A stretch of DNA of 64,000 nt. Source: Paralvinella palmiformis. Lineage: Eukaryota > Annelida > Polychaeta > Terebellida > Alvinellidae. The notes beneath the pieces are model-generated. The model searched no databases. It had not been told where the DNA came from and saw only the letters and a list, made by a program, of their open reading frames with translations. Positions 1 to 11,499 of this stretch are shown one piece after another. Positions within the stretch are counted from its first letter, which is position 1. The number at the start of each line of letters is the position of its first letter. Made by a program: the position numbers and the translations under genes. Location of the stretch: positions 1,047,001 through 1,111,000 of the forward strand of contig JAODUP010000154.1 in assembly GCA_025642065.1 (NCBI GenBank). The letters run 5' to 3'.

Positions 1-224
1 ATAAGATGCAATACATAATGATTATGTTAAGTGTGTAGTAGACTATCACGAGTAATCCACTCTGACATGAAGACTGTCAAGAGTTAAATAACACTGATCA
101 TTTATACTAACATCCTGTTAGATAAAACTAACACACAACATGCATAGGGATTGCTCCCCCAGTATTGCTAAAATAGGGAAATATACTAATATTATCTTAG
201 TAGTCTAAAATAACACCATATCTA

Positions 225-510
225 CAGGTAATAGGGCAATCCTTTATCTAAATAATATATAATTTCCTTATCTAAGTAAAGCACTAATCTCCTTATCTAG
301 ATATAATACTGCATTCTTATCTCAATAAAATAGGATATGTTTACCTAGAACTAGTAGAAGTAAAATCACATCTAGATCTATGCATTATCATGTTGCTATT
401 AGTATTACTGTCTTGATGACTTCTATTTAGTAACAATAACACCTCTACCTGGATACAATAACACCTCCACCTATATAGAATAACACCTCTACCTGGATAC
501 AATAACAATT
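225..510. repeat. Degenerate minisatellite
   Basis: From about 430 to 508 three units of 22-25 bp share the core AATAACACCTCTACCT and alternate GGATAC with ATATAG endings. Just before them (225-330) the motif CTTATCT recurs every 25-30 bp. No coding frame crosses the array. It lies where the intron after the exon at 900-1238 should be. Confidence 0.6.
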
Positions 511-899
511 CAACATATGACAATCACAGCCTCCATAACTGGATACATTTCCCCCCATCAAAACAATCTAATATTTGGTGGAATAAAAATGCTCTGAATG
601 CAAATGACCCCCCCCCTCTCATCACTCAAATTTCATGTACAGTGACAGCATCTCTTGGGTATGTTGAACAGAATGAAACATTGAATGTTTCACTGAAATA
701 TAGCAAGTTGAACGAGAACACTCATATTACATATACACTATCAACCACACTCACAATTATGCCAAATACAACAGCTCTATCCAGACTATGTTAGTATGTA
801 CTAATCTATAAATAATCTTCTAATTACACACACGTAATTAATCAGACACTCCTCCCCTAATTAATGTATCACTGAGTATATATTTCCCAATGATGTTAC

Positions 900-1238
900 C
901 TTGGTTTTCATGCTTTTAGCGCCATGTATCCAGTCCTGGTACTGTAACAGAGACTTAATCGTCTTCCATCTGGCCCAGTTGGCAATGGTCGTCAGCAAGT
1001 AACCGGTGGGGAATCCTACAACAGCTAGAAGGACAGGTGTCGGGATCTTACTGACAGGACTGGGCAACATCTCGGCGAGCGCTTGTTCATTCTTGCCCAA
1101 TATTGTCGGCGACAGGGCCAGGGTGGCGGCCGTCACGGATCCGACGCAGGACGGATAAAACAGCTTGCAGTAGAACGGCTTCTCAAGTCCGATCCCGAAC
1201 GCCTTGTTAACTTTCAGTTCGAGCTTTGATGGTGCCAT
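900..1238 (-). CDS. First coding exon of a two-helix membrane protein, partial
   Basis: The exon gives 113 codons from an ATG at 1238 (context AGCTATGG) to a donor AAG|GTAACA at 899, phase 0. The product starts MAPSKLELKV, has a hydrophobic segment at about residues 28-46, a second at about 66-86, and then the basic-aromatic stretch KSLLQYQDW at 95-103. The two-helix N-terminus followed by K-x-LL-x-Y-x-x-W resembles the outer-membrane domain of carnitine palmitoyltransferase 1. That is a pattern match only: no acyltransferase core is visible, and residues 1-30 do not match what I know of CPT1. No following exon was recognised in 1-860, so the gene probably continues off the left edge. The exon sits in CpG-retaining sequence (about 950-1800), which suggests a promoter just upstream on the minus strand. 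That a coding exon exists is fairly sure; the family is not. Confidence 0.5.
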
Positions 1239-2500
1239 AGCTGACCGTAATCCCGCTCTGGCTTCGGAATGTCAGATTAGTGGTCGGGATGATGTGTGGT
1301 TATGTCACGATCAGTTTCGGCGTATCCACCAGCTTCTACCCACCACGAGTCTACCGTCGTTTTTATATGTTGTAACCAGGTATGCGGCGTTCCGGCCCCG
1401 TTACATATTAATACAGCATGATAAAATGGCTCATCGGCGCGCTCGAGTGGCGATTTATCAACTAGATGGCAGGGTGGTCGGCGCTCTGTGGATCTCACTT
1501 CTTAGCGCATAGCCCGTGTGGGTGTATCAGTAACCGGATAAATAAAGGCACTCGTGACCTATTTCTGGTCGCCAAGTGAAATACTCGGATCTCACGCGTC
1601 AGTCAGCTACAGAACCACCGACCGCAGCAGAACCACCGAGTGCCCACACGAAACGGCCTTCACCTTGCAACAAACCAATACACGTTTCGCTGATCGGTCA
1701 GACGATATGGTGTGTTTTAGCGGATGTTCAAATGATTGTTCGGCTCAGCGTTCAACAACGTGTCCGAAATTGATGCGTTCATTGTGATTGTCAATCATCT
1801 GCCAAGGCAGAAATGCGGCTAATTTCACCCTAATTTTTTAAAATTATTTTATATAGTAATGTTAGTACACATTATAATTACGTAAACACATTAAAATACC
1901 AGGATAGCACATACAAAATTAAAACACTTATTTGCATTGTGGTCTTGTGGAAATATATATCATGAATATTATATAGATGATGGATTAATTAGAATAAATT
2001 AAGCGACTTTGTTCCTAGTCAATAAGATTATTTATTTTTAAATCCGAAATAGATTATTATTAAATAGAACAGTTTCTATTTAATATGTCCCTTGGCTCTG
2101 TTGGAACTGCATGGACCATTCATTTATAATTAGTAGAAAATATCGATGTCAGTAACTGCCAATTTCAAGTCAAGTCGTGCATGATACAATTTCCTTAATG
2201 GGATGAATGCAACACACAGACGTCCCGCGTGATTAACCACAGAAAGGAATGTTAATACAGAAAGAACAGAAACCCATAACAAAATACCAGCATAGGTTTT
2301 GAGAACTCCCCCATTCCAGCTGGACCATTCAAAATGCCAACAATGCACGTTTGCTGCCATCTATTGAATCTCGCAGTCGTGACACTAGTGCTGCCCTCTG
2401 TTAGAAAGCTTAACCAATGAGAAATTGACAGTTGTCTTCGCGGTGCCTGTGAAATCAGAAAAGCGTTTGTATTTGTCAATGTGTATGGTACGATTAATTT
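1239..2500. other. Intergenic, candidate promoter DNA
   Basis: The 1239-1800 part is GC- and CpG-richer than its surroundings and probably holds the promoter of the minus-strand exon at 900-1238. The short frames there, on both strands, show no recognisable protein. A CCAAT box in the form AACCAATGAG lies near 2411 and may belong to the FKBP2 promoter. No gene was recognised. Confidence 0.35.
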
Positions 2501-2667
2501 TCTGTATATAAATTAGTTTAATCTACGTCTTGTGCTATTATTTTCACGGTAGCTGCAATGTGTAGAGCTATCTTGTTATTTATTTTAAAGCTCGATGTAT
2601 ACGATAATATGGTTTCAGCAAACCTTTAATTTTAAAATTGGCATTACTATTATAATTATTATTAGAT

Positions 2668-2876
2668 CTAGTATTACTATTAGTATTACTATTAGCCTAG
2701 GCTAATTAAAATTTAGCCGATTAGGATTTAGGATGATTATCTAGCCACTAGATCTGTAACTGACTACGGCTAAGCCACTTAGCTAGTCTACTAGACCACT
2801 ACTAGTCTAGTCTAGTGACTAGTCCCTAGACATAATCATATAATGATAATCTTAAATCTAGTACCTAGTAACCTAG
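2668..2876. repeat. CTAG-rich patch
   Basis: Fourteen CTAG tetranucleotides occur in 209 bp (at 2668, 2697, 2741, 2748, 2783, 2791, 2802, 2807, 2812, 2819, 2826, 2858, 2865 and 2873). The densest part is 2783-2829, with spacings of 5-11 bp. There is no open frame and no exact tandem unit. Confidence 0.7.
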
Positions 2877-3747
2877 CATGAGTAATTTAAATAACTATAT
2901 TACTATTTTAAGTATTATCAGAATAGTATTAGTAAGCTAATCAGCCTAAATGCCCTAATGCAGCGCACCATTTAATGCATTAGATCTATAATATTAATGT
3001 TGCCTTTTTATGTGGGACGTTGTTTTCTTTCATGTCACTGGTCGGAACTGTGTATGCTGGTGGTAAAGAGCTGAGCACTATTTTGACTTGTTTCGGATAC
3101 TCGGACGAGGATACAAAGATCCGAGCACTCGGCAGCAACCATATGTCCTGCGTAAATCATGCATGAAATTAACAACCCCCTAGTTATAGAGGCTGTGTCC
3201 TATAGCGACGGGCTGGGGTATCGATTCTGCTCGGCTCTATAAGGAGCCAGCGTTTGTGCATTAAATTCTCGAACCTTTAGCAGCAGCGAACAGGTTTCCA
3301 ATGTGTAGATTCTATAAAATAATAGAGTAAAACATTGAAGCCTATCATTCTCTAATTTTTATTAGTAAATTCAGCAATGAACAGTATAAGTATTCCATAA
3401 CTATTTTGATAACCGAGTTCAAGTGACCATGGCTTGTATTAGAATCAGTTGGCTAGAACCTACTTACTTGTATACATGTCAGTGCGTTATCCCAAAATCT
3501 CAGGTTATCCACATTATTCCTCTTGGTGGTGAGAAAGAAAAAGTCAAGACCAGAATAAATAGTCAGGCAATGACGGTATATTCTGTATATATCCTGTATC
3601 AAGAGAAGCTGCATATTACAAACATGCAGTGGAGTAAATTAACACAAGTGTTACCTTACTGCTAAGCTACTAAATTACTAGGAACGGTATTCTAGACTTC
3701 TATAATGGTCTGTAGTATTAATAATAATGTATATCATTATTAACAAA

Positions 3748-3925
3748 GTTCCATCACCAGCAGGAGCCATTCAAAGGCACTGTCTGTGACTGTACAGTGA
3801 TGCCTCAAATATTATGTCTGTAAAAAGCTAATAAGGGATTTGAACAATAAACAATAATTATTTGTGAAACAGGTGTTTTTTAGAACAGATTTAAAGTTTT
3901 CAAGAGACGACACATTTCTAATATC
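3748..3925 (-). repeat. Interspersed retroelement end, family D
   Basis: This shares the core AGCAGGAGCCATTCAAAG and a downstream block (GATTTGAAC, AATTATTTGTGAAA, CAGGTGT, TTTAGAACAGATTTAAA) with copies near 39850 and 43868; part of the block recurs near 19200. Each copy has AAT/TTA-rich sequence on its left side. Read on the minus strand this is a 3' tail of (TTA)n, so the element is probably a retroelement 3' end in reverse orientation. Confidence 0.6.
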
Positions 3926-4080
3926 CAGGAGGAACCTACTCTATAAAGTGGGGCCTGAAACACTAAATGGACAATCTCCATATGACTTGAGCTGAGACAT
4001 GGGTACCTGCAATATACAATAGTCTTTGACTGGATGACCTTAGTTTTGTCAATGACTTTATAATGGACATATCAGGTGGC

Positions 4081-4400
4081 CAGTAGCCACTAGTGTGAAG
4101 GTGCAGTTAGTTAGAGCTTATGACTCGTAGCTGAAGGGTTGCAGGTTTGAGGCTCCGGATGTTGTCATGTGGTGACTGGTTCACTCTTCCATAAAAATGA
4201 GAACCTGGCTGGATGTAATAGCTATGTGTTTGAGTAATGCTTTGCACTTTTAATGGCAGCATGTGTTGTATGCTCACTTGTGAGTTGAGATGTGTGTTAG
4301 GTGGAAATAGGTCTGAATCTGGGATAATAATACTGTACAGCGCCTCAGAACAGGGTACCTGCTTCTGGCGCTATATAAACATGCATTATTATATATTGTT
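4081..4400 (+). mobile_element. tRNA-derived SINE-like element
   Basis: The head has a tRNA-like stretch (AGCTTATGACTCGTAGCTG, then a box-B-like GGTTTGAGGCTCC near 4145). The body continues to a tail reading ACAGCGCCTCAG...GGCGCTATATAAA followed by an ATTA-rich end. Tails of the form GCGCTATATAAA are common in metazoan SINEs that borrow a LINE 3' end. No target duplication was identified. Confidence 0.45.
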
Positions 4401-4817
4401 TAGCTACCATGACAATTTTATTTGTAATTATGTGTTAGAGGCACTTAGATTAAATCATAACTTTGTTTTTGATGTGGCAAATGAATATATTTGAGATAAT
4501 AGGATGGTTAAATGATGTAGCTGCTAATTAAATTGGTTCAAGATAACAAAAAAATGTAATAGCATTTAGCCTAGGCTATACCAGTTTAATAAATTTAATG
4601 CGTTATCTGTTTTGACTATAACAAAATTATATGGGTCATTTCTATTCTAAATATATTGTAGGGGTGTATTTTTAATTTATTAGTAAATACCTAGTAATTA
4701 CCATGCATGGTAGTAACTTGTCAACCCTGAATATAAGATATTATATTTGAAGTCGTGCTGGAGTCTAGAACCTATGCTATTTTAAGCTACTGTTTGATTT
4801 TCTTGATGACTGCATTG

Positions 4818-6022
4818 CAGGGTTGGGTTTTTTACTGTAAAAAAACTATTTTTTACAATACCAAAAAACGTTAATAACCATAAAAACTGTAAAAAACGTT
4901 AATAACCGTAAAAAACGTAAAAAAAGACTAATTTATCATAAATATAAGCCAAAACTACTAGTCTTAATGGATAGCGTTCAACACATTTATGTGATAGTGT
5001 CTTTCACATACATGAATTTTTATTAACACACTACTCAATATTTGACACATGAATTTGTACATGAATACTAGGAATATAGCAAAATAATGACCATTTATCG
5101 TTCTTCTGTACACTAAATGAATATTGTCTATTTGAACAGTTAATAGTCTAATTAAACAATGCCTTTGAGAATCCTATAGCAGAATACCAGCTTAAAAGTT
5201 TTACTGTTGCATAGAAGATTGCATACTTTAGTGTGAATAGTTCCAAAGTTGGAAAATATCTGCTCAATTGTTGCTGATGAAACTGAATCCATTGAACATT
5301 TTGTGTAGTGGACTTGCATTCTGGCAGCATTATTAGCTTGCTGATGATCACACTTTTTGCATATTTCTTATTTCCGATGGCAACATGTAAAAAAAATTCC
5401 CATATGGAATTCTGTGGTCTTCCACCTTTATACTTTACTAAAGGCTGGATATCAAATAATTATCACAGTATTAGTTAAATCTTTTCTATAATTTAAGCCA
5501 ACATGCAGGTATGTATCAATGTGATATAACACTATGATCATGAGAAAGTGTATTGTATTGTTGAAGTTTGGGTTAGAGACCCCTGGCTGTCTCCTATTGG
5601 GCACAGCCAAGAGAAAGTGTAACACTGCTTCAAAATAATTTCAGACTGGCTTTTTGTACTGAGGCAAAATGAAGTAACATTTTAATACTATGATATGTCA
5701 CCTGGGTAATAAAGTCACATATAATTACCCATATGCCAGATATAGTTAAGTAGTTAGTGAAGGGGTCAACTAGACTTGATATTGGGTTATCATAATGTGT
5801 ATTAGTCTATTAGTATTAACTTAATTACTGTATTACATATTGTGTCTTACAGTCATGTTGTAGTAGATGTTGTTATATTTTTATCATTTTACTATTTTAT
5901 AGCTGCATTTTAATTAAATTGAGTTTTTCATAAGTCAGTGTAAAAAACTGTTTTTTACGTGATATTAATAACCGTTAATTAACGGTGTTAATAGTGTCTG
6001 TGTAAAAAATCTCTCAACCCTG
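4818..6022 (-). mobile_element. hAT DNA transposon, non-autonomous remnant
   Basis: The element opens CAGGGTTGGG and closes CTCAACCCTG, and is flanked by a perfect 8-bp duplication CTGCATTG at 4810-4817 and 6023-6030. Terminal CAGGG and an 8-bp duplication are hAT hallmarks. Runs of TTTTTTAC/GTAAAAAA and GTTAATAACC sit just inside both ends in inverted order. On the minus strand at about 5159-5284 a frame without its own start codon encodes the hAT C-terminal dimerisation signature: SSATIEQIFSNFG, then KLVFCYRILKG and a stop. The rest of the transposase is missing, so the 1205-bp copy is dead but its ends are intact. It probably lies in the 5'-UTR intron of FKBP2. Confidence 0.85.
5563..5620 (-). 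repeat. SINE-A 3' fragment inside the hAT element
   Basis: About 55 bp match, in reverse orientation, the 3' part of the SINE-A copies at 36915, 40965 and 42487: GGCTGTGCCCAATAG, then GACAGCCAG and CCAAACTTCAACA in the sense of the family. It lies within the hAT element, so either the SINE inserted into the transposon or the transposon carried it. Confidence 0.6.
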
Positions 6023-6130
6023 CTGCATTGTGATAATTTTTCTACCATTTAAACTAATTACATTGTATGGTGATCTGTATTTTTAATATGTATATAATAG
6101 GTTTTCAACTGACATTTCTGGATCAAGAAA

Positions 6131-9100
6131 ATGCTTTGGACGAAGTGGATGTTAACAGGCTTGGTCCTGGTCGCTGTGGTGGCAGTATCAAATGGGGATG
6201 AGAACAAGAAGGATAAGAAGAAAAAGTTACAGATTGGCATCAAGAAGCGTGTAGATCCAGAGAAATGTCAGATTAAGTCAAAACGTGGTGATTCCCTTCA
6301 AATGCATTATACAGTAAGTGGCACTGCTATCTGATAGGTTTTGTTAAAAGTGGAATGTTAAAGAGCTTCTATGGATATAATAATAATAAATTAACTTTTG
6401 TATAGCGCATTTTCCAGAATTGTTCAAAAGCACTTGATGTAAAACGCTAAAGCAGGTATGACACTGGGCAATTTTGGGTCTACCATAGAGCAGAATATTA
6501 AAGATCCTTTGGTATGTAGGAACATTAGTGGTGACCACACTTGGGTGTTTCAGCTTAATTGTTCCAAACTACTTGAGGGTTTTGGTAGTTGTGTTGTTTC
6601 TTTTCTTGGTCTTATTCCAGTTGTATGATTATTAATTAATTATAATAAAAAATCAAACCACGTAATGTCTGATAAATGCCTTTCAGGAATTTGGTTGACC
6701 TACTACATTCATTCATATATATTAATAAAAGTAAATGTGTTTGTTTGTCTGTGTTTTTGCCAAAAAAAGTTTGAGGAAAGAGTTAACAGCAGTGAGTATG
6801 GCATTGGTTAGAACTATGTTTACTCATTAAAATTAGTTTTTTTAATTAATCTGAATCCTTAGTTATATGGGCCCAAGTAGCCCTCCACAGGAGCAAGCTT
6901 TAAAGTCTGTGCAGAGCACAGCTTTTAAGCTTGTCTCATTATGTATACTGTTCATTTCCACCTGCAAACAATAGTTCTTTCAGTTTAATATTATTTATAA
7001 GTCCATTTTTATCTAATCATGGGGAATGGTTATTCTGATGGTATACAGGTTTAGTGACTGCTCCTATGGGTTATGTGTTTCAATCCAGCCTATACCTGTG
7101 CTTGGTTGATAGGTAACAGGTGAGACTAGTGTTAAGGCTAAACAACTCGCCTCCAATGTTGATTAAATATTAGTCATTGATCGATTTGTTCATGGATCAC
7201 ACTAGGGACATGTATATATGTATAAGCCAGATTGAACCCCATAATCAGGAAGTTTGTAGTATAATGCTCTAACCACTGTGCTAAATTCATCTGTAAAGCT
7301 ATAATATTAGTGGTTTTTGACTGGAATAATATGACTATTATAGTATTATGTACCATCATGTGTACAACTACCCTGTTATGCGCACTCACTCAATGAATAT
7401 GAATTTTAAGTCTGAAGAATTTTCTTTATTAATTTTTTCCAGCAAATAGAATATGTTTTTGGAATATTGCTAATGTTACAGTCAGTGTTTTGATGTTTTA
7501 TCTTGTTATTTAAACAGGGCAAGTTAGAAGATGGCACAGAGTTTGATAGCAGCATTCCAAGAGGAGATCCTTTTGTTTTCACCTTAGGAGCAGGACAAGT
7601 AATAAAGGGCTGGGATCAAGGATTACTTGGGTTAGTTGTAGTGTGGTAACACAGAGCTTATTGATCATATGTTTGATGTCTTCCACTAACAATCATATAC
7701 AGGTCATTTTCAGTTTAGTGCCTTATTTAATTTAAGGGAAAACAACACTTACACTTAAGAACAAGGTGGGCCTAACTTTCTTTCACACATGGCCCACATT
7801 CTAATGACAAGTCTGCAAAAGCCCTCATGAGAGATTTTGACTTATAGAAAAGTCTGATTTTGCAGTCAATTGGATGTAATGTTACTAGTAATTTGGGAAA
7901 ATGGCCTTGGAGAAATGATTTAAAATTGATTTATATGCTTTCACCAAAATTATTAATTGCAATTGCATTGTCTTTTATTTGATGAAACTAGTGAATTGTT
8001 AATTTGAAATTTTGATCCATTAATTCCCTCTGCATGACACTAATTAGTTTAAACAAAATAGTTATCTGAATATTTATCAAATAGAAGTGTATATAGCATA
8101 AAAACTCTTGATACATGATCATAACATTTCATAGTAACAGAGATTTGAATTGTTGTTTTGATTTTTATAAATCAGTGTTGGTTGATTGCCTCTGCTCCCA
8201 GCTCAGATGACACAATATTATATATGTATTGTGTAGTACCATATATACTTGCATATAAGATGCACCGTTTTTTTAAACCAACAAGTGCCCTATGGAGTCA
8301 AACCCATGTATAAGACGAAGCTCAAATCACCAATATTCATTCAAAAATTCATCATCACTCCCTTCACTGAACATCTGTTGTATCTGTTCGTGTGTCATCA
8401 TATGTGTCATTGTCTTCTTTGTCAGAGTCAGTGTCAGATTATTCATGCTGTTCAGCTGACGACACATCATCTTCTGTGCCATCTAAATCATTGCTGATAG
8501 AGCACTTCTTGAATGATTTGGTAATGATGGCACAGTCAATTTAATTCCAGACTGTCTCTTTACCCACTGTGTGACAATAGGTAATGACAGCCACTTCAGT
8601 TGTCTGCTGCTGTGCTCATTTCAGTAATGCTTTTTTAAGTAGTTTATTAGTAGTTACAATGTGCCAGCTTTGGAAGTAATTAACACATTGTTTGCTGTAA
8701 TAATTTTCCTTTGATGTGGCTTCCATGGTCATTCTTTGCATGGCCTCATTTACCATTCCGTGTAGTTACACACACTCACACATTTTGATACTAACGAAAC
8801 ATCTTTGACTATGTCACAGTTTGTGATCATGTCACTAATTAGACCATCAGATTAAATAACCATGACGGTTGTTGCGATTAAATTTGGCTTCAAATGACAA
8901 CAGAGAAAACAAACCCAATAAATTTGTTTATTGTTGATATATTATTATTAAGGTTGAAAAACAATTTTATTGTATTTCCCCCTAAATTATGCCCAATATT
9001 ACCTGCCCTTTTAGTCTGACTCGTGTATAAGACGCACTCAATTTCGGCGTTGATTTTAGAGTATAAAAAGTGCGACTATTTAGAGTAGATATATGGCCTC

Positions 9101-10998
9101 TCTCAATATGGTGATACAGTAGTCAGCTTGTTATGTCTATTAAAATCATAAATCCTAAGCCAGAACTGTAATTACCATCCACAATTTTTGTCAATAGTGT
9201 AGCCTTGAAATTTACACTAATCCTGCACAAATAATTGCCGGGGCCTCTACTTTACTACAAAAATAAAACCCAGGCTGCAGCTACCTGTCCAACAAATGTT
9301 GGTCACTATTTGTGTCTACCATTATAGCCTAATGTGGGATGGTTTGGCCCACACAAAAGTGTACTGTGTATCACACACACTATTAAATAACCACATACAT
9401 GTGTTGGCTCCTGACACCCCTTCTGGTCTCTTCATGTAGAAATTAGGTAACGAGGTAATACTGCTTAAATCAGAATATGTCATTACAATGATTTCTTTTT
9501 GAACCATTTTGCATGTATACATGTAACAGGAACTGATTTATAATTTTTAGTTTGTGAACTTGTTGGCTACTTCAGTCTTTTATTCTCATTGCTGGTCTTA
9601 CAGGATGTGTGAAGGAGAGAAGAGAAAACTTGTAATTCCATCAGATATGGGATATGGTGACAGGGGATCTCCACCAAAAATACCAGGTAAATAACAGTCT
9701 AAATACTAAAATGTATCATATTAATGTGATAAATGGCCTTGTTTCTGTTGAATTGAGTGATTCTTATATGGGGCATGATGGAAAACATGTAGATTAAGTA
9801 TTTATTTCAGCTTTTATTCTTTTGAAACTTCTAAGTTGTTATTCTAGCCAACTATTGTGAGATTTATTTCTGTAGTTTCATATATTGATGAATACAGAAA
9901 AGACATCATATTAATTTATAAATTAATTGTAGTTTCTTTCTCAAATTGATATTTAAATGAGCACCTTGTATATTGTGTTATCTACAAGAGTCAGATTTAG
10001 CCCATGGCAATAAGACAATTTCTGTAGTTACTACATGTTTAAGTTATTGTTCCATGATAAATTGTACTGGATCCACAACAATAATTATTTTATGTTGTAG
10101 TGCCTTTTTCATAATGGTACCACTGTCAAGGAAATGATGTTTTACTTGACACATTTTGTAACCATTACATTTGTGCCAGAAGACATGATAACTGAGACAG
10201 CCAATGAAATTGTCTTGGTGCCATACTATTTTACAAAATATTTGGTCTTGGCGACTCCAGATTTCCTCAAACCCAAGGCTAAAATGATCGATAAATATTT
10301 CCTAGGGAGTATACTATCTTCAGTAAGTCATACTTGAATAGCACAACTTGGGTGATGTAATTTGTTGGCTGAGTGTGAAATATTAGTAATAATAATATAG
10401 TTATAGTTTTTATAATTTTCTTAAATAAATGTCCATAAAATTCACAGTTGTTAAACTGATCCATGTATGTAGTGTTGTTTTCTTTATCCACCAGTTAGCA
10501 TATTGTTTTACATTTTCCCTGCCTCATCAATATGGGTAAATTTTAAATCATAACATTAGAGCATTGGTTATTGGCGCGCTAAATTGTACCAAACAGTAAA
10601 TATTCAAAATTGAATAGTTATTGAAAACTAATGCTGGTGTTGCAAGTTTGAAGACCACATAGATGGAAATTGGCACATCAAATCATCCATTATTGCCTCA
10701 CTTTTGTTTGCTTTTATAATGTATGGTGTGCATTGTTATTTGTTTGTAATAGCACTAATATATGGCAAGCTAGGGCATTATACAGAATATTGTTCTGATT
10801 TTGCACCTGTGTAGTATTAAATTACTGAAATGTGTAATCAGTTGAAAGTCACACGTCTTCTCAAGTCCACATCAGTATGGAAAGTTAACATACAAAATTT
10901 GGCATACACACTAATAACGTTTGTTTTCTCTTACAGGTGGAGCTACATTAATATTTGAAGTGGAATTGATCAAGATTGACAGGAAGGATGAATTATAA
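6131..10998 (+). CDS. FKBP2: Peptidyl-prolyl isomerase FKBP2 (ER lumen)
   Basis: The product is an FK506-binding prolyl cis-trans isomerase of the ER lumen. Coding exons are 6131-6313, 7518-7630, 9604-9686 and 10937-10998; all borders are GT-AG and phases join cleanly (0, 2, 1). The protein is 146 residues, close to the usual ~140. Residues 1-21 form a signal peptide, followed by a lysine-rich stretch (about 25-33). The FKBP fold follows, with HY at 59-60, GTEFDSS at 67-73, VIKGWDQGL at 89-97, GYG at 115-117 and the last strand [10 protein letters not shown]. The protein ends KDEL, the ER-retrieval signal. The start is fixed by the signal peptide and by AAAATG. An acceptor-like TATAATAG near 6100 suggests a non-coding first exon upstream, perhaps near 2400 or 3100. 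The introns hold SINE pieces (6378, 7185) and a pogo relic (8237-9086). Confidence 0.95.
6378..6545 (-). repeat. Retroelement 3' end in FKBP2 intron 1
   Basis: Read on the minus strand, this ends with AATGCGCTATACAAAAG followed by TTA-rich tail sequence. This is a LINE/SINE-type 3' terminus with a GCGCTATA motif. It belongs to a different family from the copy at 3748. Confidence 0.45.
7185..7310 (-). mobile_element. tRNA-derived SINE fragment
   Basis: On the minus strand the segment reads TAGCACAGTGGTTAGAGC (A box) and, about 30 bp later, GGGGTTCAATCTGG (B box). This is the layout of a tRNA-derived pol III promoter. It has no complete tRNA fold and sits in FKBP2 intron 1, so it is a SINE head and not a tRNA gene. 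Confidence 0.5.
8237..9086 (-). mobile_element. pogo/Tigger-like transposon relic
   Basis: At about 8465-8536 on the minus strand a frame without a start codon reads [18 protein letters not shown], followed after a stop by an Asp/Glu-rich tail. This is the C-terminal signature of pogo/Tigger-type transposases (DDE superfamily 1). The ends carry related sequence: ATAAGATGCACCGTTTTT on the left and, inverted, AATAGTCGCACTTTTT on the right, plus internal GTATAAGACG boxes. Most of the transposase has been lost and stop codons are present. It lies in FKBP2 intron 2. Confidence 0.6.
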
Positions 10999-11456
10999 AA
11001 TGATGCGATTAGCTAGAGCAAAAGATTGGTGATCCGTAACATCGTGTTCATGTTAATTGTTGGTATGGGTTGCAGTATGTTTTTCGTGCTGTTGGTTTGA
11101 TTGAACAAGTAGGTTTTGTAAGTGGTAGATAATTTGTTGAGAGGAATACTTATTACCATGTTAGACATCCGTGAAAGGGAATTCTTCATATTTTACTTCA
11201 GATGTCTTTTGTACAACAATACAGTAGAACAACAACATATACATGTGTTCATTTGTGAATGTTGTATGAAAAATAAATTGGTTTTACACAACATACATTC
11301 AGATAATGTAGTATTTAGCATTATGATACAGAGGTTTTGTGAAGTCATGGTAGTAAACCAGTATATACATATGCTGAATTACATTATTACAGTTAGAAAA
11401 TGTTTTTTTCCATGAGGAAAATCTACATTTTTGTAATGTGTTTATATTATTGTTCC

Positions 11457-11487
11457 AATAAATTTAGTTATTTTCATGTATAATAAA
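11457..11487 (+). promoter_or_regulatory. FKBP2 polyadenylation signals
   Basis: Two AATAAA hexamers at 11457-11462 and 11482-11487 lie about 460-490 nt after the FKBP2 stop. A further AATAAA-like hexamer is present near 11270. No competing gene lies between, so these are the likely mRNA ends. Confidence 0.5.
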
Positions 11488-11499
11488 ATCTGGTCATGA

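Noticed and set aside
1204..1512. 102-codon plus-strand frame opposite the first exon at 900-1238
   Set aside because: It overlaps the better-supported minus-strand exon, has no motif, and lies in CpG-rich promoter-like DNA where chance frames are long.
5148..5351. 67-codon minus-strand frame starting MIISKLIML
   Set aside because: It is out of frame with the hAT dimerisation domain that occupies the same bases; the start-less frame is the meaningful one.
11122..11415. 97-codon frame after FKBP2
   Set aside because: It lies in the FKBP2 3'-UTR before the polyadenylation signals and shows no domain.
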